A DNA stretch of 45,256 bases from Gnetum montanum (lineage: Eukaryota; Streptophyta; Gnetopsida; Gnetales; Gnetaceae), in the NCBI GenBank assembly GCA_015680685.1, contig MNCI01010094.1, positions 69,699-114,954 of the forward strand, read 5' to 3'. Positions 30,921 to 42,200 of the stretch are shown here, one piece after another (position 1 is the stretch's first letter; each line of letters starts with the position of its first letter). The notes under the pieces were generated by a model. It did not search any database. It saw only the letters and a list, made by a program, of their open reading frames with translations, and was not told the origin of the DNA. The translations under genes and the position numbers were made by a program.

Positions 30921-31708
30921 GTATAGCATTCCTGCTTTGTCTAACTCTAATAAAAGCAACCATAAATTATGCAAGGGATCTGTTGTATTAAAAGAGGTGT
31001 TTCACAAGAGATTTAGATGGTTGATATTTCAGTTTCAGTTAAGTCTTAGAAGATGTTAAAAATTCGGCAGATGTTTATGGTACTGTACTTGAAAATAAAG
31101 GCATATTTTGGTGTCTGCCTATTTCTGCTCATGAATGCAAGATATGCGCATAATTTATCTTTTGGGCTGTCTATCATGTCAGTGCCTTCCGTTTATCCTC
31201 CATTTGGAGGATAGTCAATTCATAGAGTCATGAATTGTGGCCATTTCTTTATGATGCTTACCTTGTTATGTGATCATGATCTTCTTTTAGATCTTAGTAC
31301 ATTTGATTGTTCTATTTGTGGTACCTGGGGCACTGTAAAAACATAATGCTGGTTTTTGTAAGGGAATACAGCTTCATGCTAAAAGAATTGGCAAATTCTA
31401 ATGCGAAGGCCATTTAGAAATCGACGAGATGAAGGCTAAGGGGACTACTTTCTCATTGCTGTTCACTGATTCTATGTTTTTTCTGGATGCTAATTATCTT
31501 TTCTGAGATAGCCTCAGTGAATTCACCCTCTGCTTTCATAGTAAAAATCCTTAGGGTTTTTTTCCTGCCTATTTAAATAGCTGTATACCATTTTTTTTCT
31601 CAAAGTTCGATATTTTATCAAGTTCATTCTCCTCTAGGATGCATTACTAAGGCTCTTCTGCCAAAATGTTCTATTTAGTAATTGATTTTGTTTTCAAAAT
31701 GTTGTTAG
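30921..31708 (+). other. IBR3: Intron between exons D and E
   Basis: 788 bp, gtatag to atgttgttag. AT-rich, T-runs at 31556-31600. Nothing else recognised. Confidence 0.8.
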
Positions 31709-31813
31709 TGTCGTTTGGAAATAGAGAAGGCAAGACTCTTGGTGCTGGAAGCTGCACGTCAACTTGATGTATATGGAAACAAGATTGCTAGAGGAGCAAT
31801 TGCCATGGCTAAG
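31709..31813 (+). CDS. IBR3: IBR3-type acyl-CoA dehydrogenase, exon E
   Basis: 105 bp, 35 codons, phase 0, after gttgttag and before gtaagt. It reads [20 protein letters not shown] and [15 protein letters not shown]. It forms a helix of the C-terminal bundle, corresponding to the RxxxExARLLVLxAAxxLD region of the family. The GT donor (gtaagt) is a perfect consensus. Confidence 0.92.
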
Positions 31814-32039
31814 GTAAGTCATGTTGCCTCCAAAAAATGACATTTGAAAATTTACGAAGACTCAAAAATATTGTTCTTCGTAGATTGAACGGTTACATCA
31901 AAAGGCACTTCTGTCCGAGCAAGATTGTCTCCACTAAATCTCTATTTTCCACTATTAAAAACAGTGCATGGTATATTTTGAAATTTCTTCTATTAGAATT
32001 AACTATACATTTTGTGATTAAATGTCTTCATTGTCACAG
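31814..32039 (+). other. IBR3: Intron between exons E and F
   Basis: 226 bp, gtaagt to attgtcacag. Nothing else recognised. Confidence 0.85.
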
Positions 32040-32231
32040 GTTGTTGCCCCAGCCACCGCGTTAAAAGTACTAGATACAGCAATTCAAGTTCATGGTGCTG
32101 GAGGACTCAGCACCGACTTTGTGCTTGCACACCTCTGGGCATCTTCTCGGACTTTGAGAATGGCAGATGGTCCAGATGAAGTCCATATTCAAACTATAGC
32201 TAAGCTTGAGCTAGCTAAAGCAAGGCTGTGA
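32040..32231 (+). CDS. IBR3: IBR3-type acyl-CoA dehydrogenase, last exon with stop
   Basis: 192 bp: 63 codons and TGA at 32229-32231. It reads VVAPATALKVLDTAIQVHGA, GGLSTDFVLAHLWASSRTLR, MADGPDEVHIQTIAKLELAK and ARL. AIQVHGAxG is the FAD/dimer loop, and ADGPDEVH is the C-terminal motif in which the Asp after Ala aligns with the catalytic acid of other acyl-CoA dehydrogenases. The last three residues ARL match the plant PTS1 pattern [SA][KR][LM], which suggests import into peroxisomes, the site of the IBR3 reaction. No intron or frame break is present. Confidence 0.93.
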   Translation, partial: VVAPATALKVLDTAIQVHGAGGLSTDFVLAHLWASSRTLRMADGPDEVHIQTIAKLELAKARL

Positions 32232-33079
32232 AGTCAGCTTTTCAGAACTTACCAGTCTTCTATCATGCACTAAATGTCATCAATATTGAAAATGTTTAGT
32301 TATCATAACTCTGTTACTTTCAAGTAACCGCTTTTTCTTATCGTATGTGCAGAGGAAAGCCATTTCTACATTTAAACTGAAACTGATGTCGAGTCATTTA
32401 TTTATTATCCTTTTTTTTCATCAAACGGACATCCCGGATCTATCGTGGCCGGGTCACGAAAAGAAAATACCAATAAAGGACTTAGTAATTGATCAGTAAA
32501 CATGCACTGATTCGTTAAACCAAGAATCCATTATGGCTTTGTGGAGCAAAGACTGGATGCTATTTGGAGCCGTAGTTTGTGCAAAATGTTTGTCCACGTT
32601 CTGTAGAAATATTTAATCGTGTTCATAACCGTTATTGGATGTAAATTATGTAATTTACAGGAATTATGTTCCAGCTCTTAAGAATGAGCCAACATACTTT
32701 TTGAAGAGGGTGATAGATATAGAATGTGGTATTATAGTTTGTTGAAGATTGAAATAGAGAAATGTATCATACCTGAAATGTATAATACATTCTGTTTGAA
32801 AAATTCTAAACAAAGAAAGCCTCCCATTAAAAAAAATAAAATCTTTTTTCATAAGCACTTGATTTTCAAATATTCTTTCTGACATTTGAAATGTGAAGCA
32901 AGTAAACTATGCAAGAAATGAATTTCTAATGGATTGGTATAATGGTCGCTACCCTTCATAGCAGATATGAAGGTATTGAAGATGTCTTGTTAGTTCTAAA
33001 GACATCTTTGTCTAAGTTCTCTCCAAATCTACCAAGACATCTACTACTTTCCGAAGATGTCTTTCTTCACTTTGTCTTG
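32232..33079 (+). other. 3' UTR and downstream flank of the IBR3-type gene
   Basis: The 3' UTR begins after the stop. A candidate poly(A) signal aataaa is at 32472-32477, about 240 bases downstream. A short CpG-rich stretch near 32425-32458 (cggacatcccggatctatcg) stands out from the AT-rich flank but codes for nothing I recognise. The rest is AT-rich. Confidence 0.5.
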
Positions 33080-34027
33080 CATGATGAATTGTTTGCAACC
33101 TTGATCTTCCATATGCTTTAATGATGTCCACTTTGCTTGTACAATATCAAGTCCTTGCCCACATCCTTTGGATGTTTATTTGAAGACATGTGGGTGATCT
33201 CCTCCTTTGAGCTCTAGGATAGTTCATTCCTTTGGTTTCCAACCTTCTCTTTGGTCTTCCAAGCTTCTGTCCTGCAAGCACAACAACTACACACACATAC
33301 AAACAAACTTGTCTTTCATTTCTCTTAACATTTTGACATACCAAAACCAAAAGGTCCACAATGAAGACTTGTTCTTAGGCTTTCAAGTATTCTAATTTGA
33401 GCAACTAGATCATCCACAGTAAGTTTCTTGAGTTCTTTGTTTTGTAAAAAGTTCATCAGCATGTTTTGGTATCTAAGATCATTGTAAAGAGCTGCCACAA
33501 TGTTTTGTATTTTTTGGTGCTAAAGTAAAGTTGCATCCAAATTCATCAATGCTTTTTATGATGGTGTACATCCTTGTAAAAAAAAAAACTCTTCAATGTC
33601 TTCATCTATTCTTATTTCTAACTTGTCAAATTGAAATATGTATAGTAGTTCTTTTGTATGTTGATTTTCGATATTGCTTAGATAATTTGAACATATTGTT
33701 TTCCATACTTCTTTAGTACAATCTTCTATGAGGATAATCTTCTAGCTATTTTTTCTAATACATTGAAAATAATGATCATTCTTGCATGTGAATCTTTTCT
33801 CTTCCACTTTTCTTCTTCTAAGAGTTCTTTAATCAAAGGATAGTCTTTATCTCTATTTTCCTCTCTTAGGATCGCTTTGATAGGGACTTTTGCAGGTTCT
33901 ATCACATTCCATACTTCATTAAATTTGAAAAGTCCTTTCATCATTTCTTTCTAGAGAATGAAATATTGGGTCCAACTGAAGATAATGGAACATTTGGCTA
34001 TTTCCTTATTGTAGCTCATGATGGCTA
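33080..34027 (-). pseudogene. Copia gag (UBN2 type) fragment
   Basis: The - strand reads MMKGLFKFNEVWNVIEPAKV, then LLEEEKWKRKDSHARMIIIF and NVLEKIARRLSS. In a shifted frame it gives EVWKTICSNYLSN, ELLYIFQFDKLEIRIDEDIE and EFFTRMYTIIKSIDEFG. These match plant copia gag of the UBN2 group (W..V; KK.AL..I; A.E.W..L; L...F..L.M...ESV..Y). A degraded primer site lies at 34028-34039. The downstream part near 33350-33100 is not recognisable as a zinc knuckle. No pol follows, so the element is truncated. Confidence 0.75.
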
Positions 34028-34039
34028 GCTCTAATATCA
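34028..34039 (-). promoter_or_regulatory. Degraded copia primer binding site
   Basis: On the - strand tgatattagagc corresponds to tggtatcagagc with two changes. It stands just upstream of the gag fragment at 34027-33080, where the family has it. An LTR should therefore start at about 34040. Confidence 0.6.
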
Positions 34040-35549
34040 ATTATAGATTTTTAGGAATTAAAAAAGATTTGAAAATATTTTTTAGATTTTTGGTAACCTA
34101 ATAGATCAAAATGATGTGGGGGGCTAACTAAGAAAAATTAATTAATTTATTTTTATAGTTATAATATCTTCATGATATGGATGAGTTTTCAGCTAATCTT
34201 AGGCTTGTTAGAAAGCATATTCTACAAGCTATAAGCCTGTAAAATTTTATATCACTTGGAGTTTATTTGATCATTCAAATCTAGCCTTAAAAAGAGGAGT
34301 CTAAAATGAAATTGTTCAACATCCAAAATAAAAAGTATTGTTTTTCATGATGAATATCTCTATGATTTAAGAGATTTATGGAGTAAATACATGATAAAAA
34401 TTTCTTTTAATAGTCTACCTTCTTGAAAAATTTGAAATTAATTTGAGTTGATTTTCTAGTTGAAATATGTTGCACAAAAGTAGCTCTAAATGTGATTGTT
34501 CAACTTCCTTGATTAATGAGAATTGGTGAATATGATGAATTGATGATGCATAAACTTGTAATGGGATAAATTGTAAATTTAAGAATGGGATTGTAGATGA
34601 TAAATAAAATATGAAATTATGGGATAAATTATGAAATTACTTCAATGATTTGCCCATATATTTATAATCAAATGATAAGGTCATAATAGAATATAATGGG
34701 ATAAAGTCTGTGTTATGGAAAATTAGGTTGAAAATTCAAGAGACCATTCTCTAATTACATCCACCCATCAATCTTTTAATAAAATAAAAATCAATTTTAT
34801 CTTTTTGTTTGATGTTAAAACAAAGTGCAAATTTAACCTTTTTTCTTATTTATCCTATAAGATACATGGGGCATGACACACTATCTCTAATATTTCTTCC
34901 CTTATCACATGACCTAGTGTAGACCAAACTAGTGTAGCTATAGGTGCCACAACTAGTGTTGCCATCAGTCTAATGACACTATGGTCATCACTAGCACCAT
35001 GGCTCATGCCCTGAAAATGGAAAAAAAAATGAAAAAAATACAAGAGCAAGTTAAATAATCACTTATCTTAGTGAAGCTAGTGCATGGCTAGGCTCCTTCC
35101 TAGCATCCTCTACCCTCCACCTAACTATCCCTCAATGGGACCTACCTACCTTCTCATCATGTCCTTTACTTATTTTCTACTTTTTCCCTTCTCCTTTTAT
35201 CTTAGTTTGGTAGAAATTCCTAACTAACACAACATAGTTTGTTGCCAAGATATGCTCATGCAATATGATGCATTCCAAGATGATGTTGACATGGAATTTG
35301 TGTTATCACATTAACATCCATGTTCCCAAATTACCTTCAAACCTCATCACCCGAAATGCCTTGCTAAAGACTCAAGATAAACTTAGACTAACCCGAACTA
35401 GCTCACAAATATTCAAATATCCTCGAATTAAATTTAATACTAAAATTCACATTAAAAATCAATAATTTAATCTTATTTCTATACTTAGTTTTCATAAGCC
35501 TATTAATTTTTTTAATTATAGGATTTTAACTTCATCTCATATAATCATT
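34040..35549. other. AT-rich stretch, possible degraded copia LTR at its left end
   Basis: From the position of the primer site, a 5' LTR on the - strand would start near 34040, but I find no second copy and no clean end. From 34850 the base composition becomes more mixed. No gene recognised. Confidence 0.35.
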
Positions 35550-36154
35550 ATCTTGCTTCATGCATTGTAGACCATGGATCTTAATATTCTCCATTAATTG
35601 TGTGAACCACTCTCCTTGGATGGATCCCATGGCTAAGTTACTAAGTCTTTCAATGAATACTTGATCTATATATCTTCCTTAGATTCCTTAGAATTAATAA
35701 TCTCATCTTTAGACATCACCAAGAAGGACTTGATTCCTCAAGCTAATATTATCTTCTTGGACCATAAGCAAGTTTTAACCAATGATCTTCTTCCTGAACT
35801 AGCTATTACTAACTACTAAAATAAGGAAAGGACCCTAAAACTAGAGGTAAACTTACCTAACAACCTTAAGGATTCCATCCTAGCAACACTATAGAATAAT
35901 TCTATTATCTTTGTTTGAAGATATGATGTCACACTAGGCTTAGAACCATCTTTAGTGCAACATAAAATCAGTTTTGAAGAGGGTTCCAAGCTTGTTCCAC
36001 AAAAGATAGAAATACTAAACTTGATTTCATCTTATTCATTAAATATAAGATTACCAAACTCTACAATTCAAGCTTTATATGCCCAATAGACTACTTGGAT
36101 TGGGAATCTAGCATGGTAGTCATGCCTAAGTGATGAGACGCGACATGCATAGTG

Positions 36155-36233
36155 CCGCGATATCGCGTACGTGATATCGCGGCCGCCGCGATATCGCGTC
36201 TTTCCCTGCGATATCGCGTCCGCGATATTGCGG
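36155..36233. promoter_or_regulatory. Cluster of five CGCGATATCGCG-type palindromes
   Basis: Copies at 36155-36167, 36173-36182 (half), 36186-36198, 36208-36218 and 36221-36233 (one base altered). The core gatatc is flanked by cgcg or gcg on both sides. They end 13 bases before the TATA box, as expected for upstream activator or repressor sites. Confidence 0.8.
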
Positions 36234-36246
36234 TCCGCTGCCATAT

Positions 36247-36255
36247 CTATAAATA
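36247..36255 (+). promoter_or_regulatory. TATA box of the solo LTR
   Basis: ctataaata, a good plant TATA box, 116 bases inside the LTR and about 170 bases upstream of the poly(A) signal. Confidence 0.75.
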
Positions 36256-36423
36256 AGAGGCGGCACTCCCTTCATTTCCCAATCCTGGCTAGAAGTAGCG
36301 AAGCTCTGGCAGTTTGAACACTCCAGAGTTAGATTAATTTCCCATGTGCCCGCAGTAGGAGTCCTAGAGTGAACGGCTCTTTATTCGAGCAACTTTGTGA
36401 CCTGAACACAAGTTGTGTACGGC

Positions 36424-36429
36424 AATAAA
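36424..36429 (+). terminator. Poly(A) signal of the solo LTR
   Basis: aataaa in the expected R region of the LTR. Position relative to the TATA box is consistent with a U3-R-U5 layout. Confidence 0.6.
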
Positions 36430-39279
36430 GACGAACTTGATTGGATAAACCTTGCAGTACATGGTTTTATTTCATTGTTATTTATTGCTTTTCTAGTGCG
36501 CACGAGTACGACTTGATTACGAGCATCAACGGATGTGTACGGCTAATCAAGGAATCGGCTGCTTATCACACTTAGGCTAAATAGGTGCCTCAGTACGACC
36601 ACTTCGAGCACTTGCGTTACGTGTGGTGATCCCAGCAACGATTAGCGTTTGGTAGCCACAGTTGCATAGTTCAGGGTGTGTCCAGTAAGTGGGAACGGAT
36701 GCTGACGCTAGTTAATTTATACTTAGGACATTAGTTAGAGTTAGTTAGTTTCTCGACCCTTTCCCTCATAGCTTAGGAGATAAACTGAAAAATACCAAAA
36801 AAATCACATACCTCAGACTCGCTTAACCATACACCGTGACACATACAAGCAAGCCTGGGAAGACAACGAACGATTAACCCCAAGTGTTTCTTGTGGCGTT
36901 AAGGCATTTAGTCTGCGGAGTTCGACCGGATCGCGCGTGCACGCTCGTATTCGTATGGTTGAGTGTAGGGGTACCTCGCCACTCCTCACTAAGAAAATTG
37001 GAATCATTAGGATATGCATTAATTTTAACAATCTCAAAAAAGTAGCATTGAAAGATGATTTTCCATTTCCCAACATAGACCAACATATAGATATAATGGT
37101 GGGTCATGCTTTACTTACTTCATGGATGACTTCCCAAGTCACAACCAAATACAAATTAATCTCAAGCATCGATGTTTTACAGCTTTCATAACCCAATGAG
37201 AAACCTTTTATTACATAAAGATGTTTTTTAGGCTTAACATCACTAAAGAAACATATCAATAAGCTATAACTTTTATATTTAGTAACATGATGTTCAACAC
37301 TATTAATGATTATGTAGATGACCTAACTATTAATTTCATCCTAGTAATTGATCATCTAACTTTTCTTGGCATGTTCTTGACTTTTGCAACTAATATAACC
37401 TCAACTCAAATCACAAAAAGTGCATTTTTGGTGTAGAAATAGGTAGGATGCTAGGATTCCTAGCTTTAGCCAAGGGTATCATGGTAGATCCTAACAAAGT
37501 CAAAGCAATCATGAATCTTCCACCATCCAAGTACCTTAAAGACGTGCATTTTGCAAAATATACTTCAATTTATTTGACATTTCATATGTGACCTTACTGA
37601 TCAATTCCATCTCCTATCTCATCTCCTTAAGAAATAAACTACTTTTAACTAGGATTCGAAGTATCAAGAGGACTTTGATGCTATCAAGCACACCCTTACT
37701 AACCTTCATCCCCCTTAGTTTGATCTATTTTTTTTACCTTTATATTTAAGTCTAATCACTCCAGTACAATCATGCTTTACCAATGACATGAATATGGTGT
37801 AAATCTTTTTATTTATTACATTTTACATCCATTCTCTAAAAATGAAATATGATACACTAATACTAAAAAGTCTTTCTTAGGTTTTATCTTCACTCTAAAG
37901 AAATGGAGACATTACCTAATGGGAGTAAAGGTTCATATGATCTACTGAGATAACATTTTATGATCTATTGCTTTCAATACATATGATAAAAATTGCATGA
38001 TGAAATGAAAAATATTTCTCACTAAGTTTGACCTATTCTCCCTTATCCAATACTCCATTAAGAGCCAATCCATAATGGGCCTTCTCACATCATCTCCATT
38101 ATTGGAACCATTTGCAATAGCCATTCAACCTTTCCTTGAGGAATCACATGGGAAAGAAATAACTTCTATCCTAATCACAATATTGAAATATGAGGACTTT
38201 GATTCCTAACTATACTTTGCTGGTGGTCACATAGCTCAAGACTTTAGCATAGCTTGTGTTCTTCATCACAAAGTTATGGATCCTATCTATCAAACTTATA
38301 GATTTGATTTTCCATACACTAATAATGTTGCTAAGGATCTTAATTAAGATTGTTTTTCTAGCTATTTATCTAGGAATCAACATACTTTCAGTTCATGGTG
38401 ACTGTCAATTGGTCATACACCAAGTAAATAACCAATACGCTTACAAGGCTAAACATGTTCAACCTTACCTCAATTTGGCTAATAACCTTATTTCTTAGTT
38501 TGACAAATATTTACTCATGCATATCCATTGCTCGAAAAACATGCTTGTAGCATACTAGCTACTTTTTCCCTTCTACAAACCTAATTTTTCTTCAAGATTA
38601 TTTATCTTACTTAATGCAAGATACATCTATCACTCTCATAGATACATAACATGTTGGCTTAGTTAACTTAGAAAAGGATGAATAATACTAAGACATTATA
38701 CAATACCTACAAATTGAAGAAACCCTTAATAATTTATCTTCATCTCAAAAATATGCATTTTATAAATATTCTAAACAATTTAATATTATTAATTCTAGTA
38801 TTTTGTCATATTTCCATATCACATATTCTTATACATTTTCTAAGTTATAACAAAGTGCAAAACATTTTAGAATAGGTTCATTCAAGTGTATGTGGTGGTC
38901 ACTTAGGACCATGGTCTCTCATAACTCATATTATCCCACTAGAAAACTGATGCCCATGATGGAAATGAATGCACATATGATAGTTAAGATTTATGATGCA
39001 TGTCAATATCATGCTTTGCTTATTTATGTCCCATCTCAAGAGCTTAGGACTTCAAAAATTGTATGACCCTTTTAAACATGGGGGCTAGATTACATAAGTT
39101 CTATCAATTCCCCATCTCCTGCTAGTTATTAGTTCATCTTAATCAATATAGAGCAACTTACCAAGTACATCAAAGCCATTCACTTAAAATCTACTAGATT
39201 TTGGAGGGTTTTCTACTTATTTTAACCTCTCTGCCCAACAATTTTAATTGGTGGGTTTTCTTTACCTTTTCCTTATATT

Positions 39280-41024
39280 TTTGTGCTAGACTAGTGTATA
39301 TGATTATGTGATGTGGGCATGTTGGGTAGATAGCTCAAAGATTGAGCTTAGACATGTTATTTTGCTTCTTTCCCAAAACTATCCGATTTTGATTACAAAT
39401 TGTGTAGTAATATATATGCGATGTATGGTATGATGTGGAGTTGTAGAATATGAGCTATGATGTTGATGAGATTGGTGTGATTGAAATATGATATTTTTAG
39501 GGCCTATTGGAGTGTGAGCTTTTTTTGGAGTTCCAATCCTTCTTGGTGGTAATGAAATATTATTTAGATATTAGCTTATTAATCAAACTTTGAACACACA
39601 TAACCTTGCTTCCAGGAGTCCGATTTAGATAAAACTAGTGTCAATGGGATCATCTTGGAAAGTACTTTCTAATCATGGGATTCATTTTCTCTTTGGGTAT
39701 ATATTATTTTGAAGGCTATTATAGTGGCCATTTGTCTAGAAGTACATGCCATTTGAGAAATGTGGCATTTTTTTTCATATCGAGGTATTCATGTTGTTTT
39801 GGCAAATCGTGGTATTATTTTCATGGAATGACTATAATTGTTAGTGGTGGATATGTGTGGTGATGTTTGTTTGGGTGTGTTATGATTATGACACGTGTTG
39901 GCTTAAGCTAGCTAGACTGTGTACATGTTTTCATGATGATGCTTGTGATGGTCGTTGGTGGGTGGTACTAGCATGAAGGTGTGGATTGGTTGGTGATGAA
40001 GCATCCTAGAGGTAGTATGGATTGACCCCCATTGTGATGCATCGGTGAGGCTCCTATCTTAGGCCTCATCTTGAGAGTGAGAGAGCATAGGTGTGTTCAT
40101 TCCTATGGCTGGTACATGACATAGGTGTGTTCATCCCTATTGCCATTCCTCCAGAAGGCTAGTGGTTGTGGGTCACAGGTTGATGGACCCTAGCACCAGT
40201 TGGATACATAAAAGACTAATCAAAGACCCACAGGAAATGGTTGTTATGAGTACTCATAGCAACATTTCACATGCTACACTGAGTGTGGATATGCTAGCCA
40301 CCACATGGGCTATGTATATGATAGTATCGGGTTGTGATTCATATCGTTGATACTATGTGTTCTAATTAGATTATGATTTTGTGGATCATGGACTATTTAA
40401 GGTATATCATGGGTATGATGACATGGGAAGGATAGATGATGTCAGACCATGGCTTTATCTATGATTGTATGATGGTATGTTAGCATTATGAGTAAGATGG
40501 TGTGTGTGTTGTTTTGAGCATGTGTAAGACTAACAGTTGTTGCAAGTTGCCTTGTACTCCACTCCTCTCCTCTAGTGTAGCCCTTGTCAACCATCTAGTA
40601 GGCGAAGTGTAAAGGCTTCCCACTCAGTTATGTACTAACTTTATTTAATTATAGGTGAAAGGCACAGGAACCTAGATGAGCATGAAGAGGGAGAGTAGAG
40701 GAGGGAAAAATTTTCAATGCGTAGTTAATGTATATTTTCATGTACAGTAGTGTGGACTAGATATCGTTGTATGAAACTCTTTATACTCTTATATATATGA
40801 TGATGAGGTTTATGTATTTTTGTATTTTAGTAGAGCAGTGCATAGTTGCTTTATGTAGAGACATGAATTTTTATAAAGTGAACTGTATGTTTAGTTTTTG
40901 ATGTGGTAGGAAATTCTGTACCACTTGACCTTCCTTACATAATTGGTTTTTAGTTATCATGCTTTCATTCTACGATTTCATGATCCTAGGCATCACCCTG
41001 CCCTAGCTAGGGTGGGGTGTTATA
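39280..41024 (-). repeat. Ty3/gypsy-type LTR, probably solo or truncated
   Basis: On the - strand it starts tataacaccccaccctagct. Plant chromovirus (Tekay/Del-like) LTRs typically start TGTAACACCCC, so the TG has become TA. Inside, the - strand has ctgagtgggaagcc near 40628 and further blocks around 40010-40350 of the kind found in these LTRs. The left end is not determined, and no target duplication was found for the right flank gtctc. The gypsy pol to the left is in the opposite orientation and belongs to another element. Confidence 0.6.
40994..41019. repeat. Near-perfect 26-bp palindrome at the LTR end
   Basis: caccctgccctag followed by ctagggtggggtg: 11 of 13 positions pair. It lies 5 bases inside the presumed LTR terminus. 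Confidence 0.75.
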
Positions 41025-41559
41025 GTCTCACTACCATGCACAATCATTCCTTCTACAATTTAACAACACAAGGTAAAATTCCAATCCACAGTGTTGATTT
41101 TTGCATAATGATTAGCAGTATTATTAACAATAGGATAGTAAGTATTCATAAAACATAAAGTATGACTTAAGAAAATATAAAATTATAAAGAAAGAAAAAT
41201 AACAATAAATGAAAAATGTATTAAGCATTGGAAAATTTTGAAGAAATAGAAAAATGTCAAAAATATAAAAATGATAAAAAATTGCAAAAGAAAAAGTGAA
41301 AATGTACTTAATCCATGACTAAATTCATGGGCAAGTTTTTAGAAAATGGATTGCACATTTTATAGGTTATACACCATAAGTTTCTCATTTATCATCTTTA
41401 GTGATTTATGTTTTTGTTTATTAAACCATTTAACATTAATAATAATGAGTTTTCATTAATTAGGTGTTTCCTTAAAGGATCTAGATATGTGTTCTTTTTT
41501 ATTTTTTATTTTAGTTTTTTAATCTCCTTGTTCATCACTTTCTTCTGGTGTATGATTAG
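41025..41559. other. AT-rich stretch, nothing recognised
   Basis: Contains an A-rich tract at 41160-41310. No gene or element ends seen. Confidence 0.5.
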
Positions 41560-42200
41560 GATGTAGGATATCCTTTTGTAAGTTCTCTATTTGGTTCATT
41601 TTCTTAAAACAAGAACTAATAAGTAGGCTAGGTGTTTTCATGTACCTTTTGGACAATTTGATAGTTTCATTGTTTAGTCACTAGTTATCTTTTAGTTTAG
41701 TGACTATTGTGTAGACATGTTTTTGTATGTACATTTATTCTTCAAGTTTTTTATGGGTTGGTATAGAAATTATATTAACGATTTGAACTTTTAGACCACA
41801 ACTATATCCTTTATCATCATAAGTAATGCAAGAAATTTTTTGGTTCTTCACCATGCCATATTAATCCTCCTTTGAAATTTCTGAACAAAGATGTTCAATT
41901 TCCAACTTAGCATTAATGTTGCTAAGCCAAGCTCTTCCCATGATGATTGGAAATTCACCTTGCTTTTCTCCATATTAATTATGAGAAAATATGCTAGATA
42001 TGATGACCCAACAGTGATGATCATCACATCATCAAATCTGTCCAATGTAATAGTAATGAATTTATCTACAAGCTCCAACTTGATGTTGCATCTCTTAAGT
42101 GATGATAGGTTCTATACTTTATAAATTTTGTGTGAGATTAAATTCATGCTTAAGCTTGAGTCTAATAAATCCTTGTATGATGGATTTTTGAGAACCTACA
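41560..42200 (-). pseudogene. Ty3/gypsy protease remnant
   Basis: The - strand has a DLLDS-like active-site region near 42170, KLELVDKFITITLDRFDDVM near 42080-42020 and, after a frameshift, GEFPIIMGRAWLSNINAKLE near 41960-41905. The PIIMGRxWL box is the hallmark of the end of gypsy protease domains. It parallels the + strand protease at 44860-45240 (KVLLDLGFGVNLIS, then NNNGKIMAK in place of PIIMGR). Upstream and downstream pol parts are missing. Confidence 0.7.

Larger units (their letters stand above)
6005..32231 (+). other. IBR3: Gene span: plant IBR3-type acyl-CoA dehydrogenase, 3' half
   Basis: Span of the only host gene supported in the window, from the first visible exon to the stop codon. 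Six exons total 888 bp (885 coding plus the stop) and join with matching phases. All introns begin with GT and end with AG. The encoded 295 residues correspond to the C-terminal acyl-CoA dehydrogenase domain of plant IBR3 and animal ACAD10/ACAD11. In that family an aminoglycoside-phosphotransferase-like kinase domain precedes this part; it is not in the window. IBR3 of Arabidopsis is known to act in peroxisomal conversion of indole-3-butyric acid to auxin. Intron sizes are 22,838, 1,273, 214, 788 and 226 bp. Family assignment is strong; the function in this species is inferred. Confidence 0.88.
36131..36988 (+). repeat. Solo LTR body (U3-R-U5)
   Basis: Read on the + strand it has a regulatory-looking start (36155-36233, five palindromes), a TATA box at 36247-36255 and a poly(A) signal aataaa at 36424-36429, in the order U3, R, U5. 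This gives the + orientation. A repeated gtgtacggc occurs at about 36415 and 36534. The family is not recognised. Confidence 0.85.
36126..36993. mobile_element. Solo LTR insertion with 5-bp target site duplication
   Basis: The 5 bases ctaag occur at 36126-36130 and 36989-36993. Between them lie 858 bp starting tgatgagacg and ending cactcctca, so the ends are TG...CA with a short inverted repeat (tgatgag / ctcctca). With the insert and one ctaag removed, the surrounding gypsy reverse transcriptase frame runs straight through the site, which proves a clean insertion. The insert has no coding part. It is far richer in CpG than its surroundings, hence probably younger or differently methylated. 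It was left behind by LTR-LTR recombination. Confidence 0.93.
35550..39240 (+). mobile_element. Ty3/gypsy retrotransposon pol, degraded, split by a solo LTR
   Basis: A + strand gypsy piece. Pre-RT: LEVNLPNNLKDSILATL and GLEPSLVQHKISFEEGSK (about 35850-35990). RT: IGIIRICINFNNLKKVALKD and DFPFPNIDQHIDIMVGHALL (about 36996-37115), VGRMLGF-like and GIMVDPNKVK-like blocks (about 37440-37510), and EDFDAIKHTLTNLHPP (about 37670-37720). RNase H: SVHGDCQLVIHQVNNQYAYK and AKHVQPYLNLANNLIS (38384-38498). Integrase: GGHLGPWSL near 38895, DACQYHALLIYVP, and GLDYISSINSPSP near 39083. This is the order of plant Tat/Athila-type elements. It has many stops and shifts. The 858-bp solo LTR interrupts it at 36131. 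Confidence 0.85.

Noticed and set aside
32425-32458. CpG-rich patch considered as an extra coding exon or promoter
   Set aside because: It follows the stop of the host gene, has no splice sites or recognisable residues, and is too short for a CpG-island claim.
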